Assembly: GCA_030706015.1 (NCBI GenBank)
Contig: JAUZPI010000024.1
Coordinates: 1 to 53,305 of the forward strand
DNA: 53,305 nucleotides
Direction of reading: 5' to 3'
Origin: Bacillota bacterium
Lineage (GTDB): Bacteria > Bacillota > Clostridia > Clostridiales > Clostridiaceae
The translations under genes and the position numbers were made by a program. Positions 25,848 to 36,400 of the stretch are shown in pieces (position 1 is the first letter of the stretch; each line of letters opens with the position of its first letter). The notes under the pieces were generated by a model. It searched no databases. It was not told where the DNA came from and saw only the letters and a list, made by a program, of their open reading frames with translations.

Positions 25848-27479
25848 ATTTTTCCAAGAAGTTACATATTCCTCTAATACTTTATGGAGTAATTCACCTA
25901 TTCTAGAGTATGCTTCATCATTGAGGTTTGCAAGAGATATACGAATAGACCACTCAGGCCCATAAAAACCACCTCCACTTAAGAGTACAATAGAGGATTC
26001 CTCTGCAAGTCGGAAAAGCACATCCACAGGCTTATAGTTATTTTGAAGATAGTTTGCAAATTCATCTCCATAGAAATGATTTGCCCATTCTAGCAAATCA
26101 AACTCTGTATAGTAGGCTGCATCAAAAGGATCCTTACGTAAATCCAAACCTAAACCATTAAACAGCAGTTTTTGTCGGCGGCGGCAAATATCCTTTGTCA
26201 GCTGCTTGTAGTTATTTTCCTTATCTAGCAGACCAAAGATTGAGAAGAAGGCCATTTGTACCTGTTGAGGTGTGGATAAACCAGCAGTATGATTAAGAGC
26301 CACCTGTCTGCTATCTGCCACAATTCTCTCGATAAAAGGTATATCTCCAGGATGGGTAGACAGTGCCTCATAACGCTGCATAACTTCCTCTTTTTTATCG
26401 CTAGGCAATTCTTTCAGTAATTTATCAAATACATTATGTTCATGAAGAGCTATTGTACCTAAACGCCAACCTGTAACACCAAAATATTTTGAGTAGGAAT
26501 AAACTCCTACGGTATTGTATGGTAAATCTGCCATTAAAGATCTGAAATTATCCACAAAGGTACCATATACATCATCTGATATGATCATTAAATTAGGATT
26601 ATCTTTATGTACAATATCCATCAAATGTTTTACGGACTCAGGTTTAATGGCAACTGAAGGAGGATTACTTGGATTTACTACAAATAGCGCTTTTATGTTT
26701 CTATCACGCAGTTTATCAAGTTCAGCTTCAGGGTATTGCCATGTGTGAGTACCATCAGAAGTTACTTCTGTGGCTCTGATTTTTATTACATCAAAATTAT
26801 AGCGTGGCAGAAGAGGAATTTCTAAATAAGGAGTAAATATAGGAGTCATTAAAGCTATCTGATCTCCTCTATATAACAGCTCATTTGCAATTAAGGAATC
26901 GAAAATGTAGCACATTGCTGCAGTTGCGCCTTCTACAGCAAATAGATTAAATCTACCTGCTGGTGGTTTGTTATAGCACATTTCCTGAACCATGTAGTCA
27001 TGAACTACTTTTTCAATATGCACTAGCATACGATCTGGTACTGGATAGTTATCTCCGATTATTCCATCTGCTAATTCATATATCCATTCATCTGGATTAA
27101 ATCCCTGTACTTCCACACCATAGTTAATTATATTTTTCAGTAATGATATGCCTGGTGCATCTTCATGTATTTTCAGATAAGTTTTAAACCGCTCTGAGAT
27201 ACCATCTTTTTTAGGCATCCCTGCAAGATGTCCCTCGCTCCAAACTCGACGAGTTTCTTCAACTGCAAACTGACCAAAGGTAAAAAATGCTTCTCTAGGT
27301 CCTGCTGCTGTCCAATTAGGATTACCTCTCCCAGCATCAAGCAGAGCATGAGCGCTTTTTTCTCTTTGGCCTTCAGCTAAACTTATAAGCCTATTCTTAA
27401 ACTCGAAGGGGCTTATTTTACCATAGACGCTTTCTATTTCCTTACGTTGAACATTAGGTTTATCTATAAGTGTTTTCAT
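25827..27479 (-). CDS. aspD: Aspartate 4-decarboxylase (aspartate beta-decarboxylase)
   Basis: A PLP fold-type I enzyme of 550 residues that converts L-aspartate to L-alanine and CO2, with some aminotransferase activity. The length is that of the decarboxylase (about 530-550) rather than of a simple aminotransferase (about 400). Motifs: LLDAGRGNPNW near residue 47, VVNPSNPPS, SDDVYGTFVD, and the Schiff-base lysine in SYSKYFGVTGWRLG. The two insertions that distinguish the decarboxylase are present. The usual partner, the aspartate-alanine antiporter gene aspT, is not beside it. ATG 27479 has AGGAGT upstream. In the divergent gap 27480-27796 I see only AT-rich DNA. Confidence 0.92.
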   Translation of the reverse strand: MKTLIDKPNVQRKEIESVYGKISPFEFKNRLISLAEGQREKSAHALLDAGRGNPNWTAAGPREAFFTFGQFAVEETRRVWSEGHLAGMPKKDGISERFKTYLKIHEDAPGISLLKNIINYGVEVQGFNPDEWIYELADGIIGDNYPVPDRMLVHIEKVVHDYMVQEMCYNKPPAGRFNLFAVEGATAAMCYIFDSLIANELLYRGDQIALMTPIFTPYLEIPLLPRYNFDVIKIRATEVTSDGTHTWQYPEAELDKLRDRNIKALFVVNPSNPPSVAIKPESVKHLMDIVHKDNPNLMIISDDVYGTFVDNFRSLMADLPYNTVGVYSYSKYFGVTGWRLGTIALHEHNVFDKLLKELPSDKKEEVMQRYEALSTHPGDIPFIERIVADSRQVALNHTAGLSTPQQVQMAFFSIFGLLDKENNYKQLTKDICRRRQKLLFNGLGLDLRKDPFDAAYYTEFDLLEWANHFYGDEFANYLQNNYKPVDVLFRLAEESSIVLLSGGGFYGPEWSIRISLANLNDEAYSRIGELLHKVLEEYVTSWKNKNKEKQ

Positions 27480-27796
27480 GCTGCACAGTCACTCCTATAA
27501 TTCAGTTTATACAACCACAAATTTATATTAACCAGTTTATTATAAAGGTATTCCAGTGATTTATGAGTGATTGAATTATTTATACTCAATAATTATATGA
27601 TGAGGAAAATTGTTGCAATATGTTCATCAATCTCAGTGTTTGACAATAAATTACAAGGAATTATAGAATACTTTGTATTTACTAATTAAAGTTTTATTTG
27701 ATAAAATTAATATAATTAGCAGAATTATATCGATTTACATGTGGGAAAATGCAAAATAACACACTTTGGTTTTACTTGTTTATATGGGGGGATTTT

Positions 27797-29758
27797 ATGA
27801 AGAGTTTTGGAAATATTTCATTAGACAGACTTCAAGATGCAGTAAACAACCTGATAGATTGCTTTGCTATCCTTTGTCCCATACGTAATGAAGAAGGATC
27901 TATTTTGGATTTTAGTTTTGAGTATATTAATGAAACAGGCATGAATAGCAGTTTTTTTGCAGATGCATATCCTGATGAGATTACGTTATTAAAACTTCTT
28001 TCTGAAGATAGGGAACATATGCTCCTACAAGGACTTCGTGCAGTTATGGAGACAAAGCAACCCTTTACAAAAAAGTTTTTTAAATATGAAGAGTTACCAA
28101 TGGATAAACTTTCTAGAAAGGTTTATCATGTTAAGGCTTGCAGTATAAATGAGGGAATTATAGTAACTTGGAATGAGCAAATACAAAATGATTATGTTAA
28201 GGAAGGGAGTCATTTAGACTTTAAGCAATTGAATATAACAGAAGATCCTAAAAGAAGGCTGGCAGCTATAGTAGAATCTACTGATGATGCAATTGTAGGA
28301 GAAGCTCTAGATGGGACCATTACCAGCTGGAATATTGGAGCAGAAATAACTTATGGCTATAAAGCAGAAGAAATTATAGGTAGATCTATATTTACCATTG
28401 TTCCTCAGAATAGGAGAAAAGAAATGATAAACATTCTTAGCAGGATAAGCAGTGGAGATAAGATAAGTCATTTTGAGTCAACACGTATGAGAAAGGATGG
28501 AGTGATAATAAATATTTCAGCCACCTTCTCCCCTATATTTGATTCTCAAGGAATAATCGTTGGAGTATCAACTATTGCCAGAGATATTACTCAGCATAAA
28601 ATTATGGAAGAGGCCCATCGTGAAAGTGAAGAAAGGTTTAGGGCCGCCTTTGAACATGCCGCAATCGGCATAGCTTTAGTATCCCTTGATGGACGATGGT
28701 TAAAGGTCAATCAGGCTTTATGCAGTATAGTTGGATATTCTGAAAAAGAACTTTTAGAAATTAATTTTCAGATGATAACTCATCCAGATGATTTGGAAAA
28801 GGATTTAAATTATGTTGGTAAGCTGCTAAGAGGTGAGATTAAGTCCTTTAATATGGAAAAAAGATATATACATAAGAAGGGCCAAAATATATGGATACTT
28901 CTTAGTGGTTCATTGGTTAGAGATTGTAAGGGAAATCCTTTGTATTTTATAGGGGAAATTCAAGACATTTCTAAAAGAAAACAAGCTGAAAAAGAACTGC
29001 AAAAGAAAAATGAAGAATTAAGGATTCAAAGAGCTGAGGCAATAGAGGCAAATAGATTAAAAGGTCAGTTTTTAGCAAATATGTCTCATGAATTAAGGAC
29101 TCCTTTAAATTCTATTATAGGTTTTACTACTAGAGTTATTCGAAAATGTGAAAAGCTGCTACCACCTAGGCAATTAGAAAATTTATTAATTGTAAAAAAG
29201 GAATCCTATCACCTTCTTGATTTAATAAATAGTCTTTTGGATTATTCAAAGCTAGAAGCAGGTAAGATGGAATTATATCTAAATGAATTTGATTTACTTA
29301 ACGTTATTAAAGAAGTAGAAACCATTATAAAAATTATGAGTGAAGAAAAAAATGTTAAGTATATTGGTCAATTTGGTCCAATGGACAATATGCTGATGGT
29401 AAGCGATAGTACAAAGATACGACAGATTTTAATAAATATATTAAGTAACGCTTTTAAATACTCTGAAAAAGGAACTGTAATACTCTCTGTAGATAAAGAT
29501 GATAAACTTTATAGAATCAGTATACAGGACAATGGTATTGGTATAGCACCAGAAGATATTGAAAATATTTTTGATGAGTTTCGCCAAATAGATGGTTCCT
29601 GTACAAGAAAGGTTGGAGGGACAGGTCTTGGGCTGTCAATAACTAAAAAATTTGTTGAGATGTTAAATGGTAGTATAGAGGTTGTAAGCGCTTTAGGAGA
29701 GGGTAGTTGTTTTACAATTTACCTTCCTATAAATTTAAAAAAAACGGCTGGGGGATAA
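27797..29758 (+). CDS. PAS-containing sensor histidine kinase
   Basis: A soluble kinase of 653 residues with no membrane helix. The N-terminal ~140 residues look like a degenerate PAS domain (DCFAILCPIRNEEG, FEYINETG). Two clear PAS domains follow (AIVESTDDAIVGEALDGTI and FEHAAIGIALVSLDGRWLKVN, each with a PAC tail such as GVSTIARDITQ and GEIQDISKRK). HisKA comes next with H431 in MSHELRTPLN, then HATPase with DNGIGIAPEDIENIF and GTGLGLSITKKF. ATG 27797 has a GGGGGG ribosome site. The response regulator with a GGDEF output starts 5 bases after the stop, so they form a two-component pair. Confidence 0.92.
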   Translation: MKSFGNISLDRLQDAVNNLIDCFAILCPIRNEEGSILDFSFEYINETGMNSSFFADAYPDEITLLKLLSEDREHMLLQGLRAVMETKQPFTKKFFKYEELPMDKLSRKVYHVKACSINEGIIVTWNEQIQNDYVKEGSHLDFKQLNITEDPKRRLAAIVESTDDAIVGEALDGTITSWNIGAEITYGYKAEEIIGRSIFTIVPQNRRKEMINILSRISSGDKISHFESTRMRKDGVIINISATFSPIFDSQGIIVGVSTIARDITQHKIMEEAHRESEERFRAAFEHAAIGIALVSLDGRWLKVNQALCSIVGYSEKELLEINFQMITHPDDLEKDLNYVGKLLRGEIKSFNMEKRYIHKKGQNIWILLSGSLVRDCKGNPLYFIGEIQDISKRKQAEKELQKKNEELRIQRAEAIEANRLKGQFLANMSHELRTPLNSIIGFTTRVIRKCEKLLPPRQLENLLIVKKESYHLLDLINSLLDYSKLEAGKMELYLNEFDLLNVIKEVETIIKIMSEEKNVKYIGQFGPMDNMLMVSDSTKIRQILINILSNAFKYSEKGTVILSVDKDDKLYRISIQDNGIGIAPEDIENIFDEFRQIDGSCTRKVGGTGLGLSITKKFVEMLNGSIEVVSALGEGSCFTIYLPINLKKTAGG

Positions 29759-29763
29759 ATTAG

Positions 29764-30657
29764 ATGAATACAAAGATACTTGTGGTAGATGATAATAATA
29801 TGAATGTAAGATTATTAAAAGAAATATTAGAGGACGAGGGGTATGAAGTATATTCATGCTTAGAGGGACTATCTGTACTTAAAACTACATATGAGGTAAA
29901 GCCAGACGCTATTTTACTTGATATAATGATGCCAGGTATTGACGGGTTTCAGGTTTGCTCGCTGCTTAAAAAAGATTTTGAAACTAAAGATATTCCTGTG
30001 ATTATGGTCACTGCTAAAAACAGCGGCAATGATATAAAAGATGCCTTGGAATTAGGTGCTTTTGACTATATAAAGAAACCTATAGATGAGGTAGAGGTGA
30101 TTGCAAGGCTAAAATCTGCATTAAGATATAAAAGTGATCATGACAAATTAAAGGAATTAGCAATGAAGGATGGCTTAACTGGACTGTATAATCATTCTTT
30201 GCTAATAGAACTATTTGACAAGGAGCTGAAAAAGCAATCTGACAATGGTGGTAATATTGCATTTGTAATGTTAGATATTGATTATTTTAAAACAGTTAAT
30301 GATACTTATGGACATGTATCTGGAGACAGGATTTTGAGGGAACTTTCAGAAATATTAATTAGCTATACAGGGAAAAGTAATATTATCGGTAGATATGGCG
30401 GTGAGGAATTTGGTATTGTGCTGCCCGAACTGGATAAGGAAGCAGTATTTGATTTGTGTGAAGAAATCAGATTAAAAGTCGAGGAAAATAGTTTTGATAT
30501 TGGAGATAAAATTATTGGCATAACAGTAAGCATGGGTATTTGTTATAAGTCAGGAAAGAAGTTATTAAGATCAGGCGAAATAATTGAAAAAGCAGATGAA
30601 GCTTTATATAGAGCTAAGGAAAATGGTCGTAATAGAATCGAAACATTTTTTATATAA
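29764..30657 (+). CDS. Response regulator diguanylate cyclase (REC-GGDEF)
   Basis: A 297-residue protein with a receiver domain (phospho-acceptor D53 in LLDIMMPG; lysine in YIKKPID) and a GGDEF domain. The active-site motif is intact as GGEEF at about 212-216, with the usual DGLTGLYNH start and DIDYFKTVNDTYGH metal site. The product is cyclic di-GMP from two GTP. The inhibitory I-site RxxD, five residues before GGEEF, is replaced by GKSN, so product inhibition at that site is unlikely. It forms an operon with the PAS kinase upstream. The window also holds a c-di-GMP riboswitch, which gives a possible target. Confidence 0.94.
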   Translation: MNTKILVVDDNNMNVRLLKEILEDEGYEVYSCLEGLSVLKTTYEVKPDAILLDIMMPGIDGFQVCSLLKKDFETKDIPVIMVTAKNSGNDIKDALELGAFDYIKKPIDEVEVIARLKSALRYKSDHDKLKELAMKDGLTGLYNHSLLIELFDKELKKQSDNGGNIAFVMLDIDYFKTVNDTYGHVSGDRILRELSEILISYTGKSNIIGRYGGEEFGIVLPELDKEAVFDLCEEIRLKVEENSFDIGDKIIGITVSMGICYKSGKKLLRSGEIIEKADEALYRAKENGRNRIETFFI

Positions 30658-30676
30658 TAGGAATTTTTATTTTAAG

Positions 30677-30711
30677 AATAGAGGAACGCTAAGTGCCTCT
30701 ATTTTTTTATT
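30677..30711 (+). terminator. Terminator
   Basis: AATAGAGG and CCTCTATT around an 11-base loop, followed by TTTTTT. Confidence 0.88.
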
Positions 30712-30885
30712 TAACGGTTGAGCAGCACTCTCAAGGGTTTAGGTAATTAAATAGTTTTTTTTTGGGTATAACTAATTATAATGGAAAAGGATGTATACAG
30801 TAAAATGTTTAACTTACATTTTATTGAAAACAGAACTTTTAAGTGGTAATATATTCTATATACTAATAAATGGGAGGAATTTACA

Positions 30886-32130
30886 ATGAATATTGCTGTT
30901 AATAAGAATGAAAAAGATGAAGGATTAATAGCAGCCATTGGACATATCTTTGAACAGACTAAAAAAAACTTCAACATGATATTTTGGAATGGAGAAACAG
31001 TTTCTTATTCAGAAAATCCAGAGTTTGTACTTAGGTTTAATGACAAGGATACATTTAAAAAATTACTAATGAACCCTAATAGCATGGTATTTGCTGAAGC
31101 GTATATGAATAATGCCTTTGACATAGAAGGAGACATATTCTCAGCTATAAAGTTAAAGGACGATTTAGCAAATATGGATATATCCAATAAAGATAAACTT
31201 ACTTTATTTTTAAAAACTGCTGCTTTACCTAGTTTAAACTTACACACAAAAGAAAAGGATAAAGAAAATATTTCTCACCATTATGATATATCTAATGATT
31301 TCTATAAATTGTTTTTAGGAAGAACTATGGTTTACTCCTGTGCATATTTTAAAAATGAAGATGAGGATTTGACTACAGCACAGGAAAATAAATTAGATCA
31401 TATATGTAAAAAGCTTAGACTTAAACCAGGGGAAAAGCTGCTAGATGTAGGCTGTGGCTGGGGAAGTATGATTATATGGGCTGCTAAAAATTATGGAGTT
31501 GAAGCCCATGGAATAACAATTAGCGAAGAGCAATATAAATATGCCCTTCAAAGAATAAAGGATGAAAACTTAGAAGGAAAATGCTTTGTTGAGCTAAAAG
31601 ATTACCGTGATATAAAAGGCGAGGAAATTTACGACAAGATAGTTAGTATTGGTATGTTTGAGCATGTAGGGGCTAAGAATTTACCAGTGTACTTTAAAAT
31701 TATGAATAGATTATTAAAAGATGATGGTTTATTTTTAAATCATGGAATTACTCATTCAAAGAAGGCTGATATAGCTGGTGCAGAGAGTGAATTTATTGAA
31801 AAATATATTTTCCCAGGCGGTGAACTTCATGACATAAGCAGGGTTCTAGATGTAATGGAAGATTGTGATTTTGAAATTTGTGATGTTGAGAGCTTAAGAG
31901 AACATTATTACAAGACACTATCACATTGGGTAGACAATTTACGTAATGAAAAAGAAAAGGCAACTGAAATAGCTGCAGAAAAGACTTTTAGAACTTGGTT
32001 GTTATATATGACAGGTTGTGCAATAAATTTTTATGAAGGTCATATTTCAGTTTATCAAGTACTTTTAGGTAAATCAGCTAGAAAAACAGGTTTCAGTATT
32101 CCTTTGACTAGAGAATATATGTATAAATAA
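30886..32130 (+). CDS. cfa: Cyclopropane-fatty-acyl-phospholipid synthase
   Basis: A SAM-dependent lipid-modifying enzyme of 414 residues that adds a methylene bridge to unsaturated acyl chains in membrane phospholipids. The N-terminal domain (about 1-110) is the lipid-binding part. The core has ISHHYDISNDFYKLFLG, the SAM site LLDVGCGWGSMIIWAA, GITISEEQYKYA, SIGMFEHVG, and the C-terminal HYYKTLSHWVDN typical of CFA synthases. The ribosome site GGGAGGA precedes ATG 30886. Single gene with its own terminator. Confidence 0.93.
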   Translation: MNIAVNKNEKDEGLIAAIGHIFEQTKKNFNMIFWNGETVSYSENPEFVLRFNDKDTFKKLLMNPNSMVFAEAYMNNAFDIEGDIFSAIKLKDDLANMDISNKDKLTLFLKTAALPSLNLHTKEKDKENISHHYDISNDFYKLFLGRTMVYSCAYFKNEDEDLTTAQENKLDHICKKLRLKPGEKLLDVGCGWGSMIIWAAKNYGVEAHGITISEEQYKYALQRIKDENLEGKCFVELKDYRDIKGEEIYDKIVSIGMFEHVGAKNLPVYFKIMNRLLKDDGLFLNHGITHSKKADIAGAESEFIEKYIFPGGELHDISRVLDVMEDCDFEICDVESLREHYYKTLSHWVDNLRNEKEKATEIAAEKTFRTWLLYMTGCAINFYEGHISVYQVLLGKSARKTGFSIPLTREYMYK

Positions 32131-32149
32131 CATATAAAAATTTGTATTT

Positions 32150-32180
32150 AACCGTATTGGAGAAATCTAATACGGTTTTT
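32150..32180 (+). terminator. Terminator after cfa
   Basis: AACCGTATT and AATACGGTT form a 9-base stem, then TTT. Confidence 0.88.
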
Positions 32181-32207
32181 AACATGAAGAATTTGTGCGC
32201 GAAGAGT

Positions 32208-32236
32208 TTGACAATTTTGAAGACTTGTTTTATTCT
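32208..32236 (+). promoter_or_regulatory. Promoter of sbcDC
   Basis: -35 TTGACA (32208-32213), 17-base spacer, -10 TATTCT (32231-32236). No LexA box was seen around it. Confidence 0.8.
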
Positions 32237-32288
32237 ACCCATAAAGAATGAAAGAGTCTCTTTAGATTAATAGGGGGGTAGAGTATAT

Positions 32289-33491
32289 ATGAAAATAATT
32301 CACACTGGTGATTGGCATATAGGCAAGATAGTAAATGAGTTTAGTATGATAGAGGATCAGGAGTACATATTAGAACAGTTAATTAAGATAATAGAGGAAG
32401 AAAAGCCAGATGCTTTAGTTATAGCAGGAGATTTATATGATAGAAGTATACCTCCTGTGGAGGCAGTAGAGCTTTTAGATAGAGTATTCAGTAGAATATT
32501 ACTAGATATGAAAACACCTATACTTGCTATAGCAGGAAATCATGATAGTGCAGAAAGGCTCTCCTTTGGAAGTAAGATTTTAACCAATAATGGTTTACAT
32601 ATTGCAGGAGTATTTAACGGTAATATTAAAAAGGTTGTTCTTGAGGATGACTTGGGCATAGTTAATTTCTTTATGGTTCCCTTTGCTGATCCAAGAGAAG
32701 TAAGACATGTTCTTAAGGATGAAAGTATTTCAACCTATGATGATGCAATGATGAGGGTAATTCACAAAATAAAAGAAGAGATAAAGGAAAATGAGAGAAA
32801 TGTATTAATTGCTCATGGGTATGTAACTTTTATGAAAGAAGAAGCATTAGGCCAGGATACGGAAGAAGTCCATATTAGAGCAGGCCTTGAAACCTCTGAT
32901 TCAGAGCGGCTTTTAAGTATAGGAGGTACTGACCTAATTAGTGCAAAGCATTTTGACTGTTTTCACTATACTGCATTAGGACATCTTCATGGTCCACAAA
33001 AGGTTGGAAGTCATAAAATGAGATATTCAGGCTCTTTGCTTAAATATTCTTTTTCGGAAATAAATCATAAGAAGAGTGTAACTATAGTTGAGCTTAATGA
33101 AACTGAAGAAGTTACTGTGAGGCTTAGAGAACTTACGCCTAAAAGAGATATGAGAATAGTAAGAGGACCGTTAAATCAGCTTATTGATCCACAAATTTAT
33201 AAGGAAGCTAACGTGGAGGATTATGTATATGCAGTTTTAACAGATGAAGGAGAATTAGTAGATCCAATATCAAAGCTGAGAGCAGTATATCCAAATATAA
33301 TGGGACTTGGAAGAGAAGAAATAGGTTCAAAAGAAGAAAGTAAAACTTCAGCTTCCCATGGCTATAAAAATAAATCAAAGCTTCAGCTTTTTCAGGAATT
33401 TTATCAAGCTATATCAGGTAAGGAGTTAACGGAGGAGAAAATTGATATAGTAAGTGAAATTATTGAGGAAGTAGAAAGGGTGGCGAAATAA
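32289..33491 (+). CDS. sbcD: Nuclease SbcCD subunit D
   Basis: The nuclease subunit of the SbcCD (Mre11-Rad50-like) complex, which opens hairpins and trims protein-blocked DNA ends. 400 residues. Metallophosphoesterase motifs in order: HTGDWHIGK, AGDLYDRS, AGNHDSAERL, IAHGYV, and YTALGHLHGPQ. It is followed without a gap by sbcC, and the ribosome site for sbcC lies in its last codons. The ribosome site for sbcD is GGGGGGT. Confidence 0.95.
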   Translation: MKIIHTGDWHIGKIVNEFSMIEDQEYILEQLIKIIEEEKPDALVIAGDLYDRSIPPVEAVELLDRVFSRILLDMKTPILAIAGNHDSAERLSFGSKILTNNGLHIAGVFNGNIKKVVLEDDLGIVNFFMVPFADPREVRHVLKDESISTYDDAMMRVIHKIKEEIKENERNVLIAHGYVTFMKEEALGQDTEEVHIRAGLETSDSERLLSIGGTDLISAKHFDCFHYTALGHLHGPQKVGSHKMRYSGSLLKYSFSEINHKKSVTIVELNETEEVTVRLRELTPKRDMRIVRGPLNQLIDPQIYKEANVEDYVYAVLTDEGELVDPISKLRAVYPNIMGLGREEIGSKEESKTSASHGYKNKSKLQLFQEFYQAISGKELTEEKIDIVSEIIEEVERVAK

Positions 33492-36400
33492 TTGAGACCT
33501 TTAAGATTAACTATGAGCGCTTTTGGTCCATATGCATCATCGGAGACTATAGATTTTACAAATCTAAAGGATAAAAATATTTTTTTAATTACAGGGCCTA
33601 CCGGAGCAGGGAAAACTACTATATTTGATGCTATAAGTTATGCTCTTTTTGGAGAAGCATCGGGAAGCAGCAGAGATAAAGATAGTCTTAGAAGTGACTT
33701 TGCTTTGCCAGAAACAGTTACATATATAGAACTAGAGTTTGAACTTCGAGGACAAAAATACATAATCATGAGATCTCCTCAGCAGGAAAGAAAAAAAGTA
33801 AGAGGTGAAGGTTTTGTAACTAAAAATGCTGAAGCACAGCTAACTCTTCCTGACGGAGATATAGTAACCAAGTGGAATGCAGTAGATGAGAAGATAGGAA
33901 CAATTTTAGGAATAAATAAAAGTCAATTTAGACAAATAGTAATGCTTCCTCAAGGTGAGTTTAGAGAATTATTAGAATCTGAGAGCAAGGATAGAGAAAT
34001 TATATTTAGAAGAATTTTTGGCACGGAAGCTTTTGAGGCTATACAAAGAAAATTAGATGAGCAGATGAGAACTCTCAGTAGAAAAATCAGTGACACAATA
34101 ACAAAAAGAGATACCAATGTAAGACATATTGAAGCTGGAGACAATGAACTATTAAATAGATTAATAAATGCAGAAAATATAAATATAGTTGAGGTAGTGA
34201 ATAAAACAGAAGAGGCTATTGAAATAGATGAGAATACCAGCAGTGAGCTTAATAAAGAAATAAAAAAGCTAAAGCTTGAGCAGGAAAAAATGCAAAAAAA
34301 CATTGTAGAAGGAGAAGAAATAAACAAGAAGCTGAAGGAAAAGATTGAACTGGAAAACAGCTATGAAATACACCTGTCACGAGAAGTTGAATATAAAAAG
34401 AAACAAATTGAACTTGAGCTGGCAAGAAAAGCTCAGGAAGTAAGAATTGTAGAGGATTCGCTTAAAGACAGACAAAAGAATTTAGAGATGAGAAAGCTGC
34501 AATATAACGATGCTGAGAATAAGCAAAAGGAAGCAGAAAGAGCACTTCTTCTGTGTAAAGAACAGCTTATGAAAGAAGAAGCTAGAGAAACTGAGAGGAG
34601 GCAGCTTGCGGATAGTATAGCTAATCTTAAAGCGCAAGAGGATAAGGTCAAAGTATACGAGGAAAAGAATTCACTATTAGCAAAATTAAGAGTGGAGCTT
34701 AGCAGCAAGGAAAAATCAATTAATCAGCTGAGAATCACCATAAAAGATAACAAGCTTCAACTTGAAGGGACAAACAAAGAACTAACTAAAGCTCAACAAG
34801 CTGAAACCGAAAAGGAGAAGCTGCATAAAATTGTATTTGAGAAAGAGCTTCTTATTAAAGAGATGAGAGAGCTTTATAAGCTAACTGATGAGTATCTAAA
34901 TAAGCTAAAAATTCATCAAAAGGAAGCGGCTGATTTTGATGAATTCGATAAGAAATATGTAGGTTTCAAAGCCCATTATGAGCTAATGGAGGATAAATTC
35001 AGAAAAGGGCAGGCGGGTATTTTAGCTATGGATCTGCGGGAAGGAATACCATGTCCAGTTTGTGGCTCCCCTCACCATCCACAGCCTGCAAAGCTAATTG
35101 ATGGAGTGCCAACAGAAGATGATATAAAGGAAGCAAAACTTCAGTTTGAAAGTCTAAAGGAGGATAGAGAAAAGAAGCTGCAAATCCTTTCAGATTTAAA
35201 TGGAATGTTAACAACTAGTAAGCAAAATTTATTTGACAAAAAAGAAAAATTAAAATCCATGCTGGGCGAAGAATTAATTAGCGATTTAGATAATAATTCT
35301 TTGAAGCAGTTAGCTTTAAAAGGAAAAGAATTAAGTGAGGAATTAAAGAAGCTTAAAGAAGAGCAAGAGGAGCTTTTAAATATAGTCAAGCAAAAAAATA
35401 TTCTTGAAGAAAATATTAAAAAAGTAGGAGATGATATAACTAATAGGGAAAAACAGCTTCAAGAATTAGAACAACAATATACTTATCATTATGGTAAAGT
35501 AAAAGGTGAGGAAGAATTAGCAGTAAGTATAGAGAAGGAAATTCCTATAGAATTGAGGTCTTCCAGCAAGCTTTCATTAAGGATTAAAATGATGGGAAAT
35601 GAGCTTGACCTTCTAGAAAAGGCTTTAAAATTAGCTCAGGAAAATTATAACAAGGCAAGTTCAAATTATGCTTCCTCAGAAACAGATAAGAAAGTTAGAG
35701 CAAAAAATATTGAGGAAGCAGAAAAAGAAGTAGAAGATATGACAGCGCAGTTAACATTCAGAGTAAAGGAAGCAGGTTTTGCAGATTATGATGAATATGC
35801 CTCTTTAATAATGTCAAAGGAAGATATCAAGCTTCTAGAACAAGATATAACTAAGTATAGAGAAGAATTAAAATCTCTTAAGGATAGACTAGAGAAAATT
35901 AAAAAGGATACTGAAGAGCTGAAAGAGATTGATTTAGATAACTTAAAAATTAGTTTAGAGAATTTTAAACAAAAGCAAGAGCAGTTAGAATTAGAAGGGA
36001 AGAACATATTCTCTAGGATAAATAATAATAAAAAGGCTCTTGAGGAGATAGAAGAGATAAATAAATCAATAAATGAAGAGGAAGCAAAGTATAGTGTTAT
36101 TGGTGAATTATCTAGAATTGCTAACGGGGATAATAACGAGAAAATAACCTTTGAGAGATACGTGCTGGCGGCATACTTTGATGAAATAATTAATGCTGCT
36201 AATATAAGATTAAACAGAATGGCTGGAGGAAGATTCATTCTTAAGAGAAAAGAAGACAAGGGAAAAGGGAGAAAACAATCTGGACTTGAGCTAGAGGTAT
36301 TTGATAATTACACTGGAAAATCACGTCATGTTAAAACTCTGTCCGGTGGAGAAAGCTTTAAAGCATCATTAGCGCTAGCCCTTGGTCTTGCGGATGTGGT

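Noticed and set aside
33950..36259. Several Ser/Phe/Leu-rich minus-strand frames inside sbcC
   Set aside because: They are the antisense reflection of the coiled-coil codons of sbcC.
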